Assembly (NCBI RefSeq): GCF_004343155.1 | Contig: NZ_SMDC01000013.1 | Location: 30,730 to 94,729 of the forward strand | Length of the DNA stretch: 64,000 nt | Source: Marichromatium gracile | GTDB lineage: Bacteria > Pseudomonadota > Gammaproteobacteria > Chromatiales > Chromatiaceae | Reading direction: 5' to 3' | Part shown: positions 40,452 to 51,002 of the stretch, piece after piece | Numbering within the stretch: the stretch's first letter is position 1 | Layout: each line of letters begins with the position of its first letter | The notes under the pieces: model-generated | What the model was told of the DNA's origin: nothing | The model's input: only the letters and a program-made list of their open reading frames with translations | The model's database searches: none | Program-made: the position numbers and the translations under genes

Positions 40452-41339
40452 ATGGCGATTACCGCGGCATTGGTGAAGGAACTGCGCGAGCGCACCGGCG
40501 CCGGCATGATGGAGTGCAAGAAGGCGCTGGTCGAGAGCAACGGCGACATCGAGGCAGCCATCGAGGCGATGCGCAAGTCCGGCCAGGCGAAAGCGGCGAA
40601 GAAGTCCGGCCGTACCGCGGCCGAGGGTGTGGTGATGGTTGCCATCGCCGAGGACGGCAAGCGCGGCGTGCAGCTCGAGGTCAACTGCGAGACCGACTTC
40701 GTCGCCAAGGACTCCAACTTCGAGGCCTTCGCCGAGGCCGCCGTGGCCACCGCGCTGAACAGCGACGCGGCCGATATCGAGGCGCTCGCCGCGCTGCCGC
40801 TCGCCGGTGATGCCGAGACCACCGTCGAGGGCGCACGCGCCGCGCTGGTGGCCAAGATCGGCGAGAACATCCAGCTGCGCCGTCTGGTGCGTTTCGACGA
40901 CGTCGAGGGTGCCCTCTACAGCTACAGCCACGGCGCGCGTATCGGCGTGGTGGTCGAGCTGGTCGGCGGCGACGCCACCCTGGGTCGCGACATCGCCATG
41001 CACGTGGCCGCCAGCAAGCCGCTGTGCGTGAGCGCCGAGCAGGTGCCCGCCGAGACCCTCGAGAAGGAGCGCGAGATCTTCAAGGCACAGGCGCTCGAGA
41101 GCGGCAAGCCCGAGGCGATCGTCGAGAAGATCATCGAGGGCCGGGTGCGCAAGTACCTCGAGGAGATCACCCTGCTCGGTCAGGCCTTCGTCAAGGATCC
41201 CGACCAGTCGGTCGAGAAGCTGCTCAAGCAGGCCGGCGCTCAGGTGCGTCGTTTCTCGCGCGTCGAGGTCGGCGAGGGCATCGAGAAGAAGACCGAGAAC
41301 TTCGCCGAAGAGGTGATGGCTCAGGTTCGCGGCAGCTGA
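40452..41339 (+). CDS. tsf: Elongation factor Ts
   Basis: A 295-residue EF-Tu nucleotide exchange factor. N-terminal UBA-like segment [20 protein letters not shown], then the exchange motif [16 protein letters not shown], and the coiled-coil and C-terminal modules of gammaproteobacterial EF-Ts. Downstream of rpsB as usual; pyrH follows after 72 nt. Confidence 0.97.
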   Translation: MAITAALVKELRERTGAGMMECKKALVESNGDIEAAIEAMRKSGQAKAAKKSGRTAAEGVVMVAIAEDGKRGVQLEVNCETDFVAKDSNFEAFAEAAVATALNSDAADIEALAALPLAGDAETTVEGARAALVAKIGENIQLRRLVRFDDVEGALYSYSHGARIGVVVELVGGDATLGRDIAMHVAASKPLCVSAEQVPAETLEKEREIFKAQALESGKPEAIVEKIIEGRVRKYLEEITLLGQAFVKDPDQSVEKLLKQAGAQVRRFSRVEVGEGIEKKTENFAEEVMAQVRGS

Positions 41340-41411
41340 TCGTCTGCTGTATCCTGACCGACACTGAAGAAACGCTTTCCCCGACCGCAACCCTGACGAG
41401 GTATACCGGGC

Positions 41412-42140
41412 ATGACCGCCGCCGCCCCAGCCTATCGACGCATTCTGCTCAAACTCAGTGGTGAGGCGCTGATGGGTGGGGGAGGACACGGTATCGACCC
41501 GGATATCCTCGAGCGCTTTGCGTGCGAGGTCCGCGACCTGGCGGCCGATGGTGTCCAGGTCGCGCTCGTCATCGGCGGGGGCAACATCTTCCGTGGCGCC
41601 GGTCTGGCGGCGCGGGGCATGGATCGCGTCACCGGCGACCAGATGGGGATGCTGGCGACGGTGATGAATGCCCTGGCGATGCAGGATGCGCTCGAGCGCC
41701 TGGAGGTCTCCTGCCGGGTGATGTCGGCGCTGAAGATCAACCAGGTCTGCGAGGACTACATCCGTCGGCGCGCCATGCGCCATCTCGACAAGGGGCGGGT
41801 GGTGATCTTCGCCGCCGGCACCGGCAATCCCTTCTTCACCACCGATTCGGCGGCCAGTCTGCGCGCGATCGAGGTGGGCGCGGAACTGCTGGTCAAGGCG
41901 ACCAAGGTCGACGGCATCTATTCCGCCGACCCGGTCCAGCACCCCGACGCGGTCTTCTACAGCCGGATCAGCTACGATCAGGCGCTGCGCGAGGGTCTCA
42001 AGGTCATGGACACGACGGCGATCGTGCTCTGTCGGGACCATGGAATGCCACTGCGTGTAATGAACATCAACGAGTCGGGTGCCCTGCTGCGGCTGGTCCG
42101 CGGCGAGGACATCGGCTCGCTGGTCGTAAGCGGGAACTAA
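41412..42140 (+). CDS. pyrH: Uridylate kinase
   Basis: A 242-residue hexameric UMP kinase of the amino-acid-kinase fold. [12 protein letters not shown] binds phosphate, [10 protein letters not shown] follows, [20 protein letters not shown] is the UMP-binding helix, and [12 protein letters not shown] the ATP-site loop. Standard length (about 241). frr begins one base after its stop. Confidence 0.97.
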   Translation: MTAAAPAYRRILLKLSGEALMGGGGHGIDPDILERFACEVRDLAADGVQVALVIGGGNIFRGAGLAARGMDRVTGDQMGMLATVMNALAMQDALERLEVSCRVMSALKINQVCEDYIRRRAMRHLDKGRVVIFAAGTGNPFFTTDSAASLRAIEVGAELLVKATKVDGIYSADPVQHPDAVFYSRISYDQALREGLKVMDTTAIVLCRDHGMPLRVMNINESGALLRLVRGEDIGSLVVSGN

Positions 42141-42141
42141 C

Positions 42142-42699
42142 ATGATCGACGATATCAAGAAAGACGCTGCAGAACGCATGGCCAAGAGCGTCGAGGCGCT
42201 GTCGCACGAGCTGGCGAAGATTCGCACCGGTCGTGCCCACCCCTCGCTGCTCGATCACGTCATGGTCTCCTACTACGGCTCCGATGTGCCGATCCGTCAG
42301 GTCGCCAACATCAACGCCGAGGATGCCCGCACCCTGAGCGTGGTGCCCTGGGAGAAGAACCTGGTGCAGGCGATCGAGAAGGCGATCATGCAGTCCGATC
42401 TCGGCCTCAACCCGAACTCCGCCGGCACCGTGATCCGCGTACCGATGCCGCCGCTCACCGAAGAGCGTCGTCGCGATCTGATCAAGGTCGCTCGCAGCGA
42501 GGCCGAGCAGGCGCGCGTGGCGATCCGCAACATCCGTCGCGACGCCAACAACGAGCTCAAGGAGCTGGTCAAGGAGAAGATGATCTCCGAGGACGACGAG
42601 CGTCGTGGTCAGGAGATCGTGCAGAAACTCACCGATCAGAACGTCAAGGAGATCGATGTCGTCCTCGCCGAGAAGGAAGAGGACCTGATGTCGATCTGA
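42142..42699 (+). CDS. frr: Ribosome recycling factor
   Basis: A 185-residue protein that splits post-termination ribosomes with EF-G. Contains [20 protein letters not shown], the hinge and domain II with [19 protein letters not shown], and helical domain I. Length identical to E. coli RRF. Tightly linked to pyrH (1 nt) and uppS (11 nt). Confidence 0.97.
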   Translation: MIDDIKKDAAERMAKSVEALSHELAKIRTGRAHPSLLDHVMVSYYGSDVPIRQVANINAEDARTLSVVPWEKNLVQAIEKAIMQSDLGLNPNSAGTVIRVPMPPLTEERRRDLIKVARSEAEQARVAIRNIRRDANNELKELVKEKMISEDDERRGQEIVQKLTDQNVKEIDVVLAEKEEDLMSI

Positions 42700-42710
42700 C
42701 CAGGGGCACG

Positions 42711-43520
42711 GTGCCAGCCTGTTCAAGTATTGTGGAAACTGTAACGTCTCCCGGCGTCGTCGCCGCCCCCGAGACCCCGGTGCCCGCTCATGTCGCCATC
42801 ATCATGGACGGCAATGGGCGCTGGGCAAAGCGGCGAGGAATGCCGCGTACAGCTGGTCACCGCGAGGGCGTCAAGAGTGTGCGCGCGGTGGTCGAGGAGA
42901 GCGTGCGTCGGGGTGTCGGAACCCTCACCCTGTTCGCCTTCAGTAGCGAGAACTGGCGCCGCCCGCCCTCCGAGGTCAACATCCTCATGGAGCTGTTCAT
43001 GAGTGCGCTGCGCGGCGAGGTCCGGCGGCTGCACCAGCACGATGTGCGGTTGCGGGTGATCGGCGAGCGCGTCGCCTTCTCCGAGCGGCTCCAGCAACGC
43101 ATCGCCGAGGCCGAACAGCTGACCGCTGAGAATACCGGTCTCAATCTGCAGGTGGCGGCCAATTACGGCGGGCGCTGGGACATCACCCGCGCTGCGCGCC
43201 AACTGGTCGCCGATGTCCAGGCCGGGTCGCTCGATCCCGACAGTATCGACGAGACGGCACTCGCCGAGCGTCTCTCCTTTCCCGATCTCCCCGAGCCCGA
43301 CCTCTTCATCCGCACCGGCGGCGAGCAGCGTCTGAGCAACTTCATGCTCTGGCAGTCGGCTTACTCGGAACTCTTCTTCAGTCCGGTGCTGTGGCCGGAC
43401 TTCGATGCCTCGGCCTTTGCCGAGGCGCTCGATTTCTACGCCGGCCGCCAGCGCCGTTTCGGCCGCACCGGCGAGCAGGTCGAGGCACTGAGCGCGGTCG
43501 GCCGCTATGGACGGGGTTGA
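42711..43520 (+). CDS. uppS: Undecaprenyl diphosphate synthase (cis-prenyltransferase)
   Basis: A 269-residue enzyme making the C55 carrier lipid. The catalytic IIMDGNGRWAK, GVGTLTLFAFSSENWRRP and FIRTGGEQRLSNFMLWQSAY motifs are present. GTG 42711 is the longest start and gives about 20 residues before the conserved core; a GTG at 42732 is also possible. Ends in the overlap region with cdsA. Confidence 0.95.
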   Translation: MPACSSIVETVTSPGVVAAPETPVPAHVAIIMDGNGRWAKRRGMPRTAGHREGVKSVRAVVEESVRRGVGTLTLFAFSSENWRRPPSEVNILMELFMSALRGEVRRLHQHDVRLRVIGERVAFSERLQQRIAEAEQLTAENTGLNLQVAANYGGRWDITRAARQLVADVQAGSLDPDSIDETALAERLSFPDLPEPDLFIRTGGEQRLSNFMLWQSAYSELFFSPVLWPDFDASAFAEALDFYAGRQRRFGRTGEQVEALSAVGRYGRG

Positions 43521-43524
43521 TTGC

Positions 43525-44355
43525 ATGGCCGTTGCAACGACAAGCGCGCTGCGCCAGCGCACACTCACCGCGTTGGCACTGGTGCCGCTGGTCATCGGCG
43601 CGGTGCTGTGGCTGCCGACGCCACTGTTCGCGCTGGTCCTGGCCGGGGTGATCGGGGTCGGCGCCTGGGAGTGGGCGGCGCTCGCCGGCGTCGCCGGTCA
43701 GCGCCTGCGGGCGCTCTATCCGCTGCTGGTGGGCGGCGCCATGGCGCTGCTCTGGCCATTCCCTCAGGGGTTGTTCTGGCTCGCCATCGCCAGCGCGCTG
43801 TGGTGGCTGTGGCAGACCCGCCGACTGTTGTCGATGCGCCGGATCGTCCCGGCCGCTGGCGTCGACGGGCGGCTGTTGGCCGTCGGGCTGCTGGTGCTGG
43901 TTGCGCCCTGGGCTGCGCTGGTGACACTGCACGACGCCCCCGGTGGGCCGGCGCTGGTGCTCTTCCTGCTCTTCGTCATCTGGAGCGCCGATACCGGCGC
44001 CTATTTCGCCGGTCGGCGCTGGGGACGGACCAAGCTCGCCCCGGTGCTCAGTCCCGGCAAGACCCGCGCCGGCGTCTACGGCGGCGTCCTGGGGGCGGTG
44101 CTGTGCGCACTGGTGTTCGCCTGGCTCCAGGGGCTCGCGCCGCTGCATGGGCTCCTGCTGTTGTTGATCAGCGCCGCGACCGCGCTGATCTCGGTGGCCG
44201 GGGATCTCTACGAAAGCCTGCTCAAGCGCCGCTGTGGCGCAAAGGACTCGGGCCAGCTCCTGCCCGGTCACGGTGGCATGCTCGATCGTATCGACAGCCT
44301 GACCGCGGCCGCGCCCCTGTTCCTGTTGGGCACCACCTTGATCGGAGTTCGATAA
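43525..44355 (+). CDS. cdsA: Phosphatidate cytidylyltransferase (CDP-diglyceride synthase)
   Basis: A 276-residue polytopic inner-membrane enzyme producing CDP-diacylglycerol. The C-terminal signature is LSPGKTRAGVYGG through SVAGDLYESLLKRRCGAKDS and LPGHGGMLDRIDSL. The start at ATG 43525 follows GGACGGGG; an in-frame ATG at 43507 inside uppS would add six residues. dxr follows directly. Confidence 0.94.
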   Translation: MAVATTSALRQRTLTALALVPLVIGAVLWLPTPLFALVLAGVIGVGAWEWAALAGVAGQRLRALYPLLVGGAMALLWPFPQGLFWLAIASALWWLWQTRRLLSMRRIVPAAGVDGRLLAVGLLVLVAPWAALVTLHDAPGGPALVLFLLFVIWSADTGAYFAGRRWGRTKLAPVLSPGKTRAGVYGGVLGAVLCALVFAWLQGLAPLHGLLLLLISAATALISVAGDLYESLLKRRCGAKDSGQLLPGHGGMLDRIDSLTAAAPLFLLGTTLIGVR

Positions 44356-45543
44356 GTGATAGGCGTGACCGTACTTGGCTCGACGGGGTCGATCGGGGTC
44401 AGCACGCTCGACGTGCTCGCCCGCCATCCCGACCGTTTCCGGGCCGTGGCCCTGACCGCCAACACCGATGCCGAGCGCATGGCCGAGCAGTGCCGCGCGC
44501 ATCGCCCGCTGTTTGCGGTGATGGTCGATGCCGCCGCCGCCGCGCGGTTGCGCGCGCTGCTCGCCGACATGCCCGACCGGCCCGAGGTGCTCGAGGGCGT
44601 CGAGGGGCTCGAGCAGGTTGCGGCGATGCCCGAGGCCGACTATGTGATGGCCGCGATCGTCGGTGCCGCCGGGTTGCGCCCGACCCTGGCCGCCGCGCGC
44701 GTCGGCAAGCGGGTGCTGCTCGCCAACAAGGAGTCGCTGGTGGTCGCCGGCGCGCTGCTGATTCAGGCCGTCGCCGACAGCGGCGCCGAGCTGCTGCCGA
44801 TCGACAGCGAGCACAACGCCATCTTTCAGTGCCTGCCGGCGAACTTCGCCGACGGGCTCGAACGCGTCGGCGTCGAGCGCATCCTGCTCACCGCCTCCGG
44901 CGGACCCTTCCGCGACTGGCCGCTCGAGCGCCTCGCCGGCGTCACCCCGGAGCAGGCCTGCGCCCACCCGACCTGGGCGATGGGGCGCAAGATCTCGGTC
45001 GATTCGGCGACCATGATGAACAAGGGGCTGGAGGTGATCGAGGCCTGCTGGCTGTTCGGTACCGATACCAGTCGTATCCAGGTGGTGGTGCACCCGCAGA
45101 GCATGATCCACTCGCTGGTGCAGTACACCGACGGCTCGGTGCTCGCCGAACTCGGCAATCCCGACATGCGCACCCCGATCGCCCACGCCATGGCCTGGCC
45201 CGAGCGCTTCGCCTCCGGGGTCGAGCCGCTCGACCTGTTCGCCGTCGCCCGGCTCGATTTCCAGGCCCCGGACTTCGAGCGCTTCCCCTGTCTGGCGCTG
45301 GCCTTCCAGGCCGCCGAGCAGGGGGGGACCGCCCCGGCGGTGCTCAACGCCGCCAACGAGGTGGCGGTGGCCGCCTTCCTCGACGGGCGCATCGACTTCC
45401 CCGGCATCGCCGCCGTGGTCGGCGGTACCCTCGAGGCCATCCCCAACGTCTCGGTCGAGGGCGTGGACGTCGCCTTCCTGCTCGAGGTCGATCGTCAGGC
45501 GCGCGAGCGCGCGGAACTGTTCGTCAGACAGCGGGTCAGCTAG
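44356..45543 (+). CDS. dxr: 1-deoxy-D-xylulose-5-phosphate reductoisomerase
   Basis: A 395-residue NADPH enzyme, second step of the MEP isoprenoid pathway. N-terminal GSTGSIG nucleotide loop, [20 protein letters not shown] with metal Asp/Glu, [12 protein letters not shown], and [16 protein letters not shown] with another metal Glu. GTG start immediately after the cdsA stop. Its products feed UppS two genes upstream. Confidence 0.96.
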   Translation: MIGVTVLGSTGSIGVSTLDVLARHPDRFRAVALTANTDAERMAEQCRAHRPLFAVMVDAAAAARLRALLADMPDRPEVLEGVEGLEQVAAMPEADYVMAAIVGAAGLRPTLAAARVGKRVLLANKESLVVAGALLIQAVADSGAELLPIDSEHNAIFQCLPANFADGLERVGVERILLTASGGPFRDWPLERLAGVTPEQACAHPTWAMGRKISVDSATMMNKGLEVIEACWLFGTDTSRIQVVVHPQSMIHSLVQYTDGSVLAELGNPDMRTPIAHAMAWPERFASGVEPLDLFAVARLDFQAPDFERFPCLALAFQAAEQGGTAPAVLNAANEVAVAAFLDGRIDFPGIAAVVGGTLEAIPNVSVEGVDVAFLLEVDRQARERAELFVRQRVS

Positions 45544-45549
45544 TCGCAT

Positions 45550-46914
45550 ATGGACCTCCTCTTCACCATCGCCGCTTTCATCGTCGCCCTCGGGATCCTC
45601 ATCGCGGTCCACGAGTTCGGTCACTTCTGGGTCGCGCGACGGGTGGGGATCAAGGTCCTGCGCTTCTCCATCGGCTTCGGTCGGCCGCTGTTGCGCTGGC
45701 GGCGCGGCGCCGACCAGACCGAATACGTGATCGCCGCCATCCCGCTCGGCGGCTATGTGCGGATGCTCGACGAGCGCGAGGAGGCGGTCGACGAGGCCGA
45801 GCTGCATCGCGCCTTCAACCGTCAGCGGCTGTGGAAGCGCAGCGCGGTGGTGGTCGCCGGGCCGCTGTTCAACCTGCTCTTTGCGGTACTCGCCTACTGG
45901 GGGCTGTTCGTCGCCGGTGACACTGGGCTGCGCCCGGTGATCGGCGAGGTCGCCGCCGAGTCGGTGGCCGAGCAGGCCGGTTTCGCGCCTGGGGACGAGT
46001 TGCTGCGCATCGGTGACCGCCCGGTGCAGAGCTGGGAGACGGCGCTGTTCGCGCTTACCGCCGAGGCGCTCGAGGGTGGGGCGGTGGCGGTCCAGGTGCG
46101 CGAGAAGGACGGTGCCGAGGCGGCGCGCGTGTTGCCGGCCGCGGCCCTGGCCTCGATCGCCGAGTCGCCCGATCTGGTCGGCCAGCTCGGGCTCGAGCCC
46201 GAGCGCCCGCGGGTGGCGCCGGTGATCGGTCGGGTGGTGGCCGGGGAGCCTGCCGAGCAGGCCGGGTTCATGCCGGGGGATCGCATCCTCAGCGCCGACG
46301 GCACCGCCATCGCCGGCTGGCGCGATTGGGTCGACTGGGTGCGTGAGCGTCCGCAGACACCGATCGCCGTCGAGATCGTGCGTGCTGGTGAGCCGCTGTC
46401 GCTGACGGTGATCCCGCGTGCGGTGGAGGATGCCGAGGGCGGGCGTACTGGGCGCATCGGCGCCGGCGTGGAGATGCCCGAGGACCTGATGGCCGACTAT
46501 CGTGTCGAGGTCCACTACGGGCCGATCGAGGCACTGGTCAAGGCCGCCGACAAGACCCTGGACACCAGCGTGATGATGCTCAAGGTGGTCGGGCGGATGC
46601 TGGTCGGCCAGGCCTCGGTGGAGAACCTCAGCGGCCCGATCACCATCGCCGAGACCGCCGGACGGACCGCCAGCTACGGGCTCGATGCCTTCGTCAAGTT
46701 CCTCGCCGTGGTCAGCATCAGTCTCGGCGTGCTCAACCTGTTGCCGATCCCGATGCTCGACGGCGGCCATCTGGTCTACTTCCTGATCGAGTGGGTCAAG
46801 GGCAGTCCCGTCTCCGAGGGCGCCCAGGTGCAGGCGCAGAAGGTCGGTCTGGTGCTGCTGGCGGGGTTGATGTCGCTCGCCTTTTACGTCGATCTCTCCC
46901 GGCTCTTTGGCTAG
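45550..46914 (+). CDS. rseP: Site-2 protease RseP (sigma-E pathway, S2P)
   Basis: A 454-residue inner-membrane zinc protease. HEFGH (residues 21-25) and LLPIPMLDGGHL near the C-terminus form the metal site, with two PDZ domains between (VIGEVAAESVAEQAGFAPGD; VIGRVVAGEPAEQAGFMPGD). It cleaves anti-sigma-E factor RseA in E. coli; the substrate here is inferred. bamA, a sigma-E target elsewhere, follows after 78 nt. Confidence 0.95.
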   Translation: MDLLFTIAAFIVALGILIAVHEFGHFWVARRVGIKVLRFSIGFGRPLLRWRRGADQTEYVIAAIPLGGYVRMLDEREEAVDEAELHRAFNRQRLWKRSAVVVAGPLFNLLFAVLAYWGLFVAGDTGLRPVIGEVAAESVAEQAGFAPGDELLRIGDRPVQSWETALFALTAEALEGGAVAVQVREKDGAEAARVLPAAALASIAESPDLVGQLGLEPERPRVAPVIGRVVAGEPAEQAGFMPGDRILSADGTAIAGWRDWVDWVRERPQTPIAVEIVRAGEPLSLTVIPRAVEDAEGGRTGRIGAGVEMPEDLMADYRVEVHYGPIEALVKAADKTLDTSVMMLKVVGRMLVGQASVENLSGPITIAETAGRTASYGLDAFVKFLAVVSISLGVLNLLPIPMLDGGHLVYFLIEWVKGSPVSEGAQVQAQKVGLVLLAGLMSLAFYVDLSRLFG

Positions 46915-46992
46915 ACCCGCTCGATCCCTTATACTAGCGCCCCTCGACCGTCGACTGCGTCGCACACTCGGCTCGATCCAGAGGACTCTCTC

Positions 46993-49323
46993 TTGCGCGC
47001 GATATCTCCGAATCCACGCGGCCGCGTCCGGCGACCGATCCTGCTGCTCGTCCTGCTGCTGACGATGCCCGTCTCGGCGCTGGCCGAGGTGTTCCAGATT
47101 GCCGACATCCGTGTCGAGGGGCTGCAACGCATCGCCCCCGGCACGGTGTTCAACTACCTGCCCGTCCAGGTCGGCGACACCGTCGGTGACGGCGTCACCG
47201 GCGGCATCATCCGCTCGCTCTATCGCACCGGTTTCTTCGACGACGTCCGCGTCGAGCGCGACGGCAACGTGCTGGTGCTGTGGGTGCGCGAGCGTCCGGC
47301 GATCGCCGAGATCGAGATCGTCGGCAACAAGGACATCGAGACCGAGGCGCTCGACTCCGCGCTCGCCGACATCGGCCTCAAGGAAGGGCGGGTGTTCAAC
47401 CGCTCGGTGCTCGATCGCATCGAGCAGGAACTCGAGCGCCAGTACTTCGCCCGCGGCAAGTACGGCGTGTTGGTGCAGTCGACCGTCTCGCCGCTCGAGC
47501 GCAACCGGGTGGCGGTGCGTATCGAGATCACCGAGGGGCTGACCGCGCGCATCAAGCAGATCAACATCATCGGTAACGATGCCTTCAGCGAGAAGGCGCT
47601 GCGTCAGCAGTTCGAGCTGGGGCCGACGCGCTGGAGCTCGTTCTACTCGAAGAACGACCAGTACTCCAAGCAGAAGCTCGCCGGTGACCTGGAGCGGCTG
47701 CGCGCCTTCTATCTCGATCGCGGCTACATCAAGTTCGAGATCAAGTCGACCCAGGTCTCGATCAGCGCCGACAAGAAGGAGATCTATGTCACCGTCGTCA
47801 TCGACGAGGGTGAGCCCTACCGCATCAGCGACATCCAGCTCGCCGGCGAGCCCTCGGTGCCGACCGAGAAGCTCTTCCCGCTGATCGAGCTCACACGCGG
47901 CGATCTGTTCTCGCGCAAGCACGTCACCGAGAGCGCCGAGCGCATCTCCAACCTGCTCGGCGACGAGGGCTATGCCTTCGCCAACGTCAACACCGTGCCC
48001 GAGATCGACGAGGAGTCGCACGAGGTGGCGGTGACCTTCTTCGTCGACCCGGGCAAGCGCGTCTATGTCCGTCGCGTCAACATGAAGGGCAACACCCGCA
48101 CCCGTGACGAGGTGTTGCGGCGCGAGATGCGCCAGCTCGAGACCGCCTGGTTCTCCGCCGATCTGGTGCGCAAGTCGCGCGAGCGGCTGCAGCGTCTCGG
48201 CTACTTCGACGATGTCAGCATCGAGACCCCGCCGGTCCCGGGCTCGCCCGATCAGGTCGACGTCGACGTCACCGTCGAGGAGAAGCCCGCGGGCAACCTC
48301 GCCGCCGGTATCGGCTTCTCGCAGTCGCAGGGCATCCTGCTCAACGCCAGCGTCACCCAGAACAACTTCCTCGGCACCGGCAAGCGCGTGGCGCTGGCCT
48401 TCAACACCAGTACCGCCAACCGTCGCTATCAGCTCGCCTACACCAATCCGTACTACACGGTCGATGGCATCAGTCGCGGCTTCAACCTCTCCTACCAGGA
48501 GACCGACTACGACGAGCTGATCGGCGCCGACTACTCCACCGACGTCGGTGTCGCCGGCTTCTCCTTCGGGTTGCCGATCTCCGACACCAGCCGCGCCGGT
48601 CTCGGTCTGCGCTACCAGTACACCGACTTCTCCCCGGGCGAGTCGGAGCTGGCCGATGAGTTCGTCGCGCGCAACGGGCACACCTTCAACGACTTCGTGC
48701 TCTCGGCCAACTACTCCAGCGACTCGCGTGACACCGCGCTGTTCCCGACCCGCGGCGCGCTGCGCACCCTGCGCGCCGAGGTCGCTCTCCCGGGCAGCGA
48801 TCTGGAGTACTACAAGCTCACCTACAAGGAGCAGATCTACATCCCGCTGACCTCGCGCTTCGTCTTCTCGTTGAGCGGCGACCTCGCCTACGGCGACGGT
48901 TACGGCGAGATCGATTATCTGCCCTTCTTCGAGAACTTCTACGCCGGTGGTCCGCGCTCGGTGCGTGGCTGGCAGGCCAACACACTCGGCCCGCGCGAGC
49001 TCAGTACCAACGACCCGGTCGGCGGCAATCTCAAGCTGGTCGGCAGCATCGAGCTGTTCGCCCCGCCGCCGGTCGGCGGCGAGTTCGAGAAGACGCTGCG
49101 GCTCGGCGCCTTCTTCGACTTCGGCAACGTCTGGTTGACCGATGACTCCTCGCTGGTCGACAACACCGGCTTCGACCTCGGCGATCTGCGCTACTCGGCC
49201 GGTCTGTCGGTGAGCTGGCTCTCGCCGGTCGGGGCGCTGTCGGTGAGCGTGGCCTATCCGCTCAACGAGAAGGATGGCGACGAGACCCAGGTGTTCCAGT
49301 TCGGATTCGGTCAGACCTTCTGA
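46993..49323 (+). CDS. bamA: Outer-membrane protein assembly factor BamA
   Basis: A 776-residue Omp85 insertase. Signal peptide LLLVLLLTMPVSALA, five POTRA domains (about 25-425) beginning VFQIADIRVEGLQRIAPGTV, then a 16-strand barrel with the lid-loop signature near GGPRSVRGW and a terminal Phe (GFGQTF). Start is TTG 46993, 7 nt after AGAGGA; no closer alternative retains the signal peptide. Confidence 0.97.
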   Translation: MRAISPNPRGRVRRPILLLVLLLTMPVSALAEVFQIADIRVEGLQRIAPGTVFNYLPVQVGDTVGDGVTGGIIRSLYRTGFFDDVRVERDGNVLVLWVRERPAIAEIEIVGNKDIETEALDSALADIGLKEGRVFNRSVLDRIEQELERQYFARGKYGVLVQSTVSPLERNRVAVRIEITEGLTARIKQINIIGNDAFSEKALRQQFELGPTRWSSFYSKNDQYSKQKLAGDLERLRAFYLDRGYIKFEIKSTQVSISADKKEIYVTVVIDEGEPYRISDIQLAGEPSVPTEKLFPLIELTRGDLFSRKHVTESAERISNLLGDEGYAFANVNTVPEIDEESHEVAVTFFVDPGKRVYVRRVNMKGNTRTRDEVLRREMRQLETAWFSADLVRKSRERLQRLGYFDDVSIETPPVPGSPDQVDVDVTVEEKPAGNLAAGIGFSQSQGILLNASVTQNNFLGTGKRVALAFNTSTANRRYQLAYTNPYYTVDGISRGFNLSYQETDYDELIGADYSTDVGVAGFSFGLPISDTSRAGLGLRYQYTDFSPGESELADEFVARNGHTFNDFVLSANYSSDSRDTALFPTRGALRTLRAEVALPGSDLEYYKLTYKEQIYIPLTSRFVFSLSGDLAYGDGYGEIDYLPFFENFYAGGPRSVRGWQANTLGPRELSTNDPVGGNLKLVGSIELFAPPPVGGEFEKTLRLGAFFDFGNVWLTDDSSLVDNTGFDLGDLRYSAGLSVSWLSPVGALSVSVAYPLNEKDGDETQVFQFGFGQTF

Positions 49324-49340
49324 TCCAGGGGAGGGTACCC

Positions 49341-49862
49341 GTGAATTTCCGTCTCATCGTCTCGATCGTCCTGCTGCTGGTCGCCACCCAGGCCCTGGCC
49401 GAGGACGCCGTCGAGGGCTACCGTATCGCGGTGGTCGACCCCAATCGGGTGGTCGAGCAGTCGCCCCAGTATGATGCCGCGGGCGATGCCCTGCAGCGTG
49501 AGCTCGAGGAGCGCGAACGCACCCTGCGCGAGCAGCAGGAGCAGGTCGCCGCGCTGCAGCGCAAGCTCGAGCGCGACGGCGCGCTGATGAGCGAGAGCGA
49601 GATCCAGCGGCTGCAGAACGACATCCGTAGCCGCACCCGCAAGCTGAAGTACGCCCGCGACGAGTTCCAGGAGGACTTCGTGCTGCGTCAGAACGAGCTT
49701 CGCACCAAGCTGGCCCGCCAGGTCCAGGAGGTGGTGGTCGAGCTGGCCAAGGAGCAGGATATCGATCTGGTGATCACCGAGGGCGTGGTCTATTTCAGTG
49801 ATCGTATCGATATCTCCGATCTGGTCATCGAGCGCCTCAAGGCGGAGTTCGAAAAACGGTGA
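49341..49862 (+). CDS. skp: Periplasmic OmpH/Skp-family chaperone
   Basis: A 173-residue exported protein: GTG start, signal peptide ending ATQALAEDA, then a small beta part (YRIAVVDPNRVVEQSPQYDA) and a long coiled coil (LEERERTLREQQEQVAALQR). Skp carries unfolded porins to BamA, whose gene lies 17 nt upstream. lpxD follows. Confidence 0.93.
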   Translation: MNFRLIVSIVLLLVATQALAEDAVEGYRIAVVDPNRVVEQSPQYDAAGDALQRELEERERTLREQQEQVAALQRKLERDGALMSESEIQRLQNDIRSRTRKLKYARDEFQEDFVLRQNELRTKLARQVQEVVVELAKEQDIDLVITEGVVYFSDRIDISDLVIERLKAEFEKR

Positions 49863-49902
49863 CCGACGCCTTGTGCGCGCCGGCCGCCCAGAGGTGAATC
49901 CC

Positions 49903-50949
49903 TTGGAAATCAGTCTGAAAGAACTCGCGGCACGCCTCGGCGTGCCTGTGCGTGGTGATGGTGCCGTCCGTCTCGCGCGTGTCGCGCGGCTGACCGATGC
50001 GACCGCGGACAGCCTGAGCTTTCTCGGCGATCGCAAGTACCGTCGTCACCTCGCCGAGACCCGCGCCGGTGCGGTGATCCTCACCGAGGCCGATGCCGAG
50101 CACGCCGCGGTGCCGGTGCTGATCAGCGATAACCCCTATCTCACCTATGCCCGTGCCGCGCGCATCCTCCATCCGCGCGAACCGGTCGTCGGCGGCGTGC
50201 ATCCGAGCGCGGTCGTCGACCCCGCCGCGCGGATCGATCCCAGCGCCTGGGTCGGCCCGCTCTCCGTGGTCGAGGCCGAGGCCGAGATCGGTCCCGGGGT
50301 GTTTGTCGGGCCGAGCTGCGTGATCGGGCGCGGGGTGCGCATCGGCGCCGAGTCGCGTCTGGTCGCCCGGGTCACCCTGTGCGAGGGTGCGGTGGTCGGC
50401 GCGCGGGCGCTGCTCCATCCCGGCGCGGTGATCGGACGCGAGGGCTTCGGTTTCGCCAAGGACGGCGAGCGCTGGGAGCGCATCCCCCAGGTCGGGCGGG
50501 CGGTGCTCGGCGATGACGTCGAGATCGGCGCCAACACCTCGGTCGATCGCGGTGCGATCGGCGACACCCGGATCGGCGACGGGGTCAAGCTGGATAATCA
50601 CATCCAGATCGGCCACAACGTCGAAATTGGCGACAATACCGCCATCGCCGCCAACACCGGGATCTCGGGCTCGACCCGGATCGGACGCAACTGCACCATC
50701 GCCGGTGCCGTCGGCATGGCCGGCCACCTCGAGATCGGCGACAACGTCCACTTCACCGGGATGGCCATGGTCACCCGCTCCTTCCCCGAGCCCGGGCTCT
50801 ACAGCAGCGGTGTCCCGGCGATGCCGAGCGCGGATTGGCGGCGTAACGTGGCGCGCTTCAGACATCTCGACGAGCTGACGCGCCGAATCAAACAGCTAGA
50901 GACACACATCGAAACAATGAAACAGACAACAGGGCAGGGGGGTTGCTAA
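49903..50949 (+). CDS. lpxD: UDP-3-O-(3-hydroxyacyl)glucosamine N-acyltransferase
   Basis: A 348-residue left-handed beta-helix acyltransferase of lipid A synthesis. N-terminal uridine-binding domain ([20 protein letters not shown]), hexapeptide repeats from [14 protein letters not shown], catalytic His in [13 protein letters not shown], and a C-terminal helix. TTG 49903 was chosen because GAGG lies 8-9 nt upstream and the protein then begins [13 protein letters not shown]; a GTG at 49894 has no spaced RBS. Confidence 0.94.
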   Translation: MEISLKELAARLGVPVRGDGAVRLARVARLTDATADSLSFLGDRKYRRHLAETRAGAVILTEADAEHAAVPVLISDNPYLTYARAARILHPREPVVGGVHPSAVVDPAARIDPSAWVGPLSVVEAEAEIGPGVFVGPSCVIGRGVRIGAESRLVARVTLCEGAVVGARALLHPGAVIGREGFGFAKDGERWERIPQVGRAVLGDDVEIGANTSVDRGAIGDTRIGDGVKLDNHIQIGHNVEIGDNTAIAANTGISGSTRIGRNCTIAGAVGMAGHLEIGDNVHFTGMAMVTRSFPEPGLYSSGVPAMPSADWRRNVARFRHLDELTRRIKQLETHIETMKQTTGQGGC

Positions 50950-51002
50950 TGGCGGGATCTCAGGTTGTGGCGGATTCCGCGCAGATGCAGGAAGCGGGCA
51001 AG

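Noticed and set aside
43378..48681. Very long open frame on the minus strand across cdsA-bamA
   Set aside because: It is antisense to five well-conserved genes and its translation is low-complexity Gly/Arg/Glu/His. Such frames arise from the strong third-position GC bias.
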